DNA of 8,120 bases from DASUSF01 sp036375275 (GTDB taxonomy: Bacteria > Pseudomonadota > Alphaproteobacteria > Geminicoccales > Geminicoccaceae), in the NCBI GenBank assembly GCA_036375275.1, contig DASUSF010000384.1, positions 1-8,120 on the forward strand, given 5' to 3'. Both the position numbers and the translations under genes were made by a program. The notes below the pieces were generated by a model, which was given only the letters and a program-made list of their open reading frames with translations, searched no databases and was not told the origin of the DNA. Shown piece by piece: positions 6,444-8,120 of this stretch (positions within the stretch are counted from its first letter, which is position 1; each line of letters begins with the position of its first letter).

Positions 6444-7315
6444 TCGACGCGCATCACCACATCTGGCGCCAGGCCGACCTGCCGTGGCTGATGGGGCCGA
6501 TGCAGCCCCGGATCTTCGGCCCGTACGAAGCGATCCGCCGCGATTACCCAATCCAGGAGTACCTGGAAGACATCCAGGGCAGCGGCGTCACGCGATCGGT
6601 CTACGTCCAGGCCAACTGGGCGCCGGACCGGTTTCTGGACGAGGCCGCATGGGTGCAGCGGACGGCGGACGAGCACGGCTGGCCGCACGCGATCGTCGCC
6701 TACGCCGACCTCACCGCCGACGACGTTCGACCGCAGCTGGACGGCCTGAAGAAGATCCCGCTGGTCCGGGGGATCCGCCAGCAGCTGCACTGGCACGAGA
6801 ACCCGATGTACCGCTTCGCGAGCCGGCCGGACCTCGCGGCCGATCCGCTCGTCCGGCGGAACGTGGCGAGGCTCGGAGAGTACGGCTGGGTCTTCGATCT
6901 CCAGGTGTTCGCGGGCCAGATGGAGCACGCGGCGGCTCTGGCCGAAGCCTGCCCGGAGGTCACCTACGTCCTCCAGCACGCCGGCATGCTGGAGGATCTC
7001 TCCGATGCAAGGCGGGACGCGTGGCGGTCGGGCATGCGCCGCCTCGCCGCCTGCCCGAACGTCGTGAGCAAGCTCTCGGGGCTCGGGACCTTCATCCACC
7101 GGAACGACCCCGCGCACATCGCCCGGATCGTCGACGACACGCTGGCGCTGTTCGGGCCCGAGTGCTGCCTGTTCGGCTCCAACTTCCCGATCGAGAAGCT
7201 CTGGACCCCGTACGGCGAGCTGGTCGGCGCGTTCAGGAACGCGATCCGTCCGCATGGCCCGGAGGCGGAGCGGCAGGTGTTCGAGACGACCGCGGCCCGG
7301 GTCTACCGGATCTGA
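6440..7315 (+). CDS. COG3618-type amidohydrolase / lactonase-like TIM-barrel hydrolase
   Basis: This 291-residue protein belongs to the amidohydrolase-superfamily branch that includes L-fuconolactonase and 2-pyrone-4,6-dicarboxylate lactonase. It opens with MIDAHHHIW, placing the HxH motif at H5 and H7. Other landmarks are YVQANW at 55-60, VRGIRQQLHW at 109-118, LQHAGML with H180, SKLSGL at 210-215, and FGSNFPIEKLW at 245-255. The last motif has Asn248 where L-fuconolactonase/LigI-type members carry the catalytic aspartate (GSDWP), so the mechanism may differ. Members usually open lactones or cyclic amides. The ATGA overlap with the VWA gene ties it to the hydroxylase operon, so it may hydrolyse the hydroxylated ring product. 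This pathway role is inference. The start is fixed by the HxH motif. Confidence 0.88.
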   Translation: MIDAHHHIWRQADLPWLMGPMQPRIFGPYEAIRRDYPIQEYLEDIQGSGVTRSVYVQANWAPDRFLDEAAWVQRTADEHGWPHAIVAYADLTADDVRPQLDGLKKIPLVRGIRQQLHWHENPMYRFASRPDLAADPLVRRNVARLGEYGWVFDLQVFAGQMEHAAALAEACPEVTYVLQHAGMLEDLSDARRDAWRSGMRRLAACPNVVSKLSGLGTFIHRNDPAHIARIVDDTLALFGPECCLFGSNFPIEKLWTPYGELVGAFRNAIRPHGPEAERQVFETTAARVYRI

Positions 7316-7394
7316 CCCAGGCGCGGCGGCGTGTGTCGGGAGATCCGGAGTTCGCACGTCCTTTGAGCAGAACGACCCACCGGAGACCCGAACG

Positions 7395-7880
7395 ATGCCC
7401 CAGATCACGAGCAAGATCGTGCCGCAGCTCTGGTTTATAGAGAGCGCAAAGGAGGCGGCCGAATTCTACGTCGGGGTGTTCCCCAACGCGCGGATCGACC
7501 GCGTCACCAGCCTGCCGGCGGACAGCCCTAGCGGCCCGGCAGGGTCCGTCGAGGTGGTCGACTTCACGCTCGCGGGCCAACCCTTCGTCGCTTTCGCCGC
7601 TGGGCGGTTCGACCCCTTCAACCACGCGATCTCGTTCACCGTCCGGTGCGAGGACCAGGCCGAGGTCGACCATTACTGGAACGCTCTTCTCGAGGGCGGC
7701 ACGGCCGAGCAGTGCGGCTGGCTGAAGGACCGCTTCGGCGTTTCCTGGCAGATCGTGCCCGTCGCGCTCGGCGACTACGTTGCCGATCCGGACCGAGCCA
7801 AGGCGAGACGGGTCGCGGAAGCCATGCTGAAGATGGGCAAGATCGATCTCGAACGGTTGCACGAGGCTGCCCGCGCGTGA
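7395..7880 (+). CDS. PhnB-like VOC-superfamily protein
   Basis: This 161-residue protein belongs to the vicinal-oxygen-chelate fold group often labelled PhnB or '3-demethylubiquinone-9 3-methyltransferase domain'. Typical segments are KIVPQLWFIESAKEAAEFYV at 6-25, the HAISFTVRC strand in the middle, CGWLKDRFGVSWQIVP near 116-131, and a C-terminal AMLKMGKIDLERLHEAA helix. The length is normal. Despite the domain name, no methyltransferase activity should be assumed. Many members have no known reaction and resemble glyoxalase or bleomycin-resistance proteins. ATG 7395 has ggaga at 7382-7386, 8 nt upstream. It follows the amidohydrolase after 79 nt with no terminator seen, so it may be a read-through member of the operon or a separate gene. 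Confidence 0.88.
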   Translation: MPQITSKIVPQLWFIESAKEAAEFYVGVFPNARIDRVTSLPADSPSGPAGSVEVVDFTLAGQPFVAFAAGRFDPFNHAISFTVRCEDQAEVDHYWNALLEGGTAEQCGWLKDRFGVSWQIVPVALGDYVADPDRAKARRVAEAMLKMGKIDLERLHEAARA

Positions 7881-7906
7881 GCGGTGCTCGAGCTTTCGGT
7901 CAACCT

Positions 7907-7939
7907 CTTGCGGCGGAGGGCGGCGTGGTCGACTAGAAT
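7907..7939 (+). promoter_or_regulatory. Weak candidate promoter before the MBL-fold gene
   Basis: A cttgcgg block at 7907-7913 and a tagaat block at 7934-7939 resemble -35 and -10 elements. The tagaat lies about 55 bp before the next start codon and is an A/T-rich patch in a GC-rich region. The 20-base spacer is longer than the usual 17, so the assignment is tentative. Confidence 0.22.
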
Positions 7940-7994
7940 GATGCTCCGGGCCGGAGAGGGGCCGGCGAGAAGGGGCACGGCAGGGAGCGCACGC

Positions 7995-8120
7995 ATGCCA
8001 CTCGAGATCAAGATCCTCGACCTCGGCGACATCGAGCTCGAGAACAGCTTCCTCGTCCTCGGCCACAACTGCGGACGGACGGCGCGGGTCCCGGTCTACG
8101 GCTACCTGATCCTCGGCGGC
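7995..8120 (+). CDS. Metallo-beta-lactamase-fold hydrolase, N-acyl-homoserine-lactonase-like, 5' end only
   Basis: The first 42 codons of a gene that runs off the window. The peptide begins MPLEIKILDLGDIELENSF and continues VPVYGYLILGG, which matches the opening beta strands of MBL-fold hydrolases in the AHL-lactonase (AttM/AiiB-like) group, where a short strand leads into 'VPVYAYLI'. The zinc-binding HxHxDH motif would lie beyond the window, so neither activity nor intactness can be judged. ATG 7995 has aggga at 7982-7986, 8 nt upstream. If it is a lactonase, it may act in quorum quenching or on another lactone, which could fit the neighbouring lactonase-like amidohydrolase. That link is speculative. 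Confidence 0.65.
   Translation, partial: MPLEIKILDLGDIELENSFLVLGHNCGRTARVPVYGYLILGG

Noticed and set aside
5205..6551. Long minus-strand open frame opposite the CoxE-like gene (448 codons).
   Set aside because: Low-complexity Arg/Pro/Gly composition and no motif. It mirrors a plus-strand gene with a complete MIDAS site.
6194..7414. Minus-strand open frame opposite the amidohydrolase (406 codons).
   Set aside because: No recognisable domain, and it spans the ends of unrelated plus-strand genes, as an antisense shadow would.

Overview
The window is a GC-rich stretch (roughly 70% by eye) with every recognised gene on the + strand. It reads as an alphaproteobacterial chromosome segment. The lineage guess rests on base composition and on a bipartite palindromic repeat at 1665-1756 that, if translated, gives the 'MRGLDPRI...' peptide familiar from spurious annotations in Rhizobiales and Rhodospirillales. 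No mobile element, tRNA, rRNA or CRISPR array is visible.

Layout: (1) 1-198 is the 3' end of an SRPBCC/polyketide-cyclase-like gene. (2) 199-331 is a short non-coding gap with small inverted repeats and is the likeliest place for control of what follows. (3) 332-4442 encodes a molybdenum hydroxylase of the xanthine dehydrogenase/aldehyde oxidase family: an FAD subunit (M), a two-cluster 2Fe-2S subunit (S), and a molybdopterin subunit broken into two proteins, L1 and L2. The break lies between the two Mo-cofactor domains, and L1 carries an extra proline-rich tail of about 90 residues. (4) 4447-6443 encodes a CoxD-like MoxR AAA+ ATPase and a CoxE-like VWA protein, the pair known to help mature the active site of CO dehydrogenase. 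(5) 6440-7315 is a COG3618-type amidohydrolase/lactonase, overlapping the VWA gene by 4 nt. (6) 7395-7880 is a PhnB-like VOC protein. (7) 7995-8120 is the start of a metallo-beta-lactamase-fold gene resembling N-acyl-homoserine lactonases.

From M to the amidohydrolase the genes overlap or nearly touch (TTGA, TGATG, 4-nt gap, ATGA, ATGA). The exception is the 159-nt S-L1 gap, which contains the palindromic repeat. This looks like one transcription unit: a hydroxylase, its maturation pair, and a hydrolase that may act on the hydroxylated product. L1 lacks the Cys-containing active-site loop of true CO dehydrogenase and has the XDH-like loop, so the substrate is more likely an N-heterocycle, aldehyde or similar compound. 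It cannot be named from sequence alone. The most interesting features are the split large subunit with its own internal ribosome binding site, the proline-rich tail at the break, and the compensated double hairpin inside the operon.
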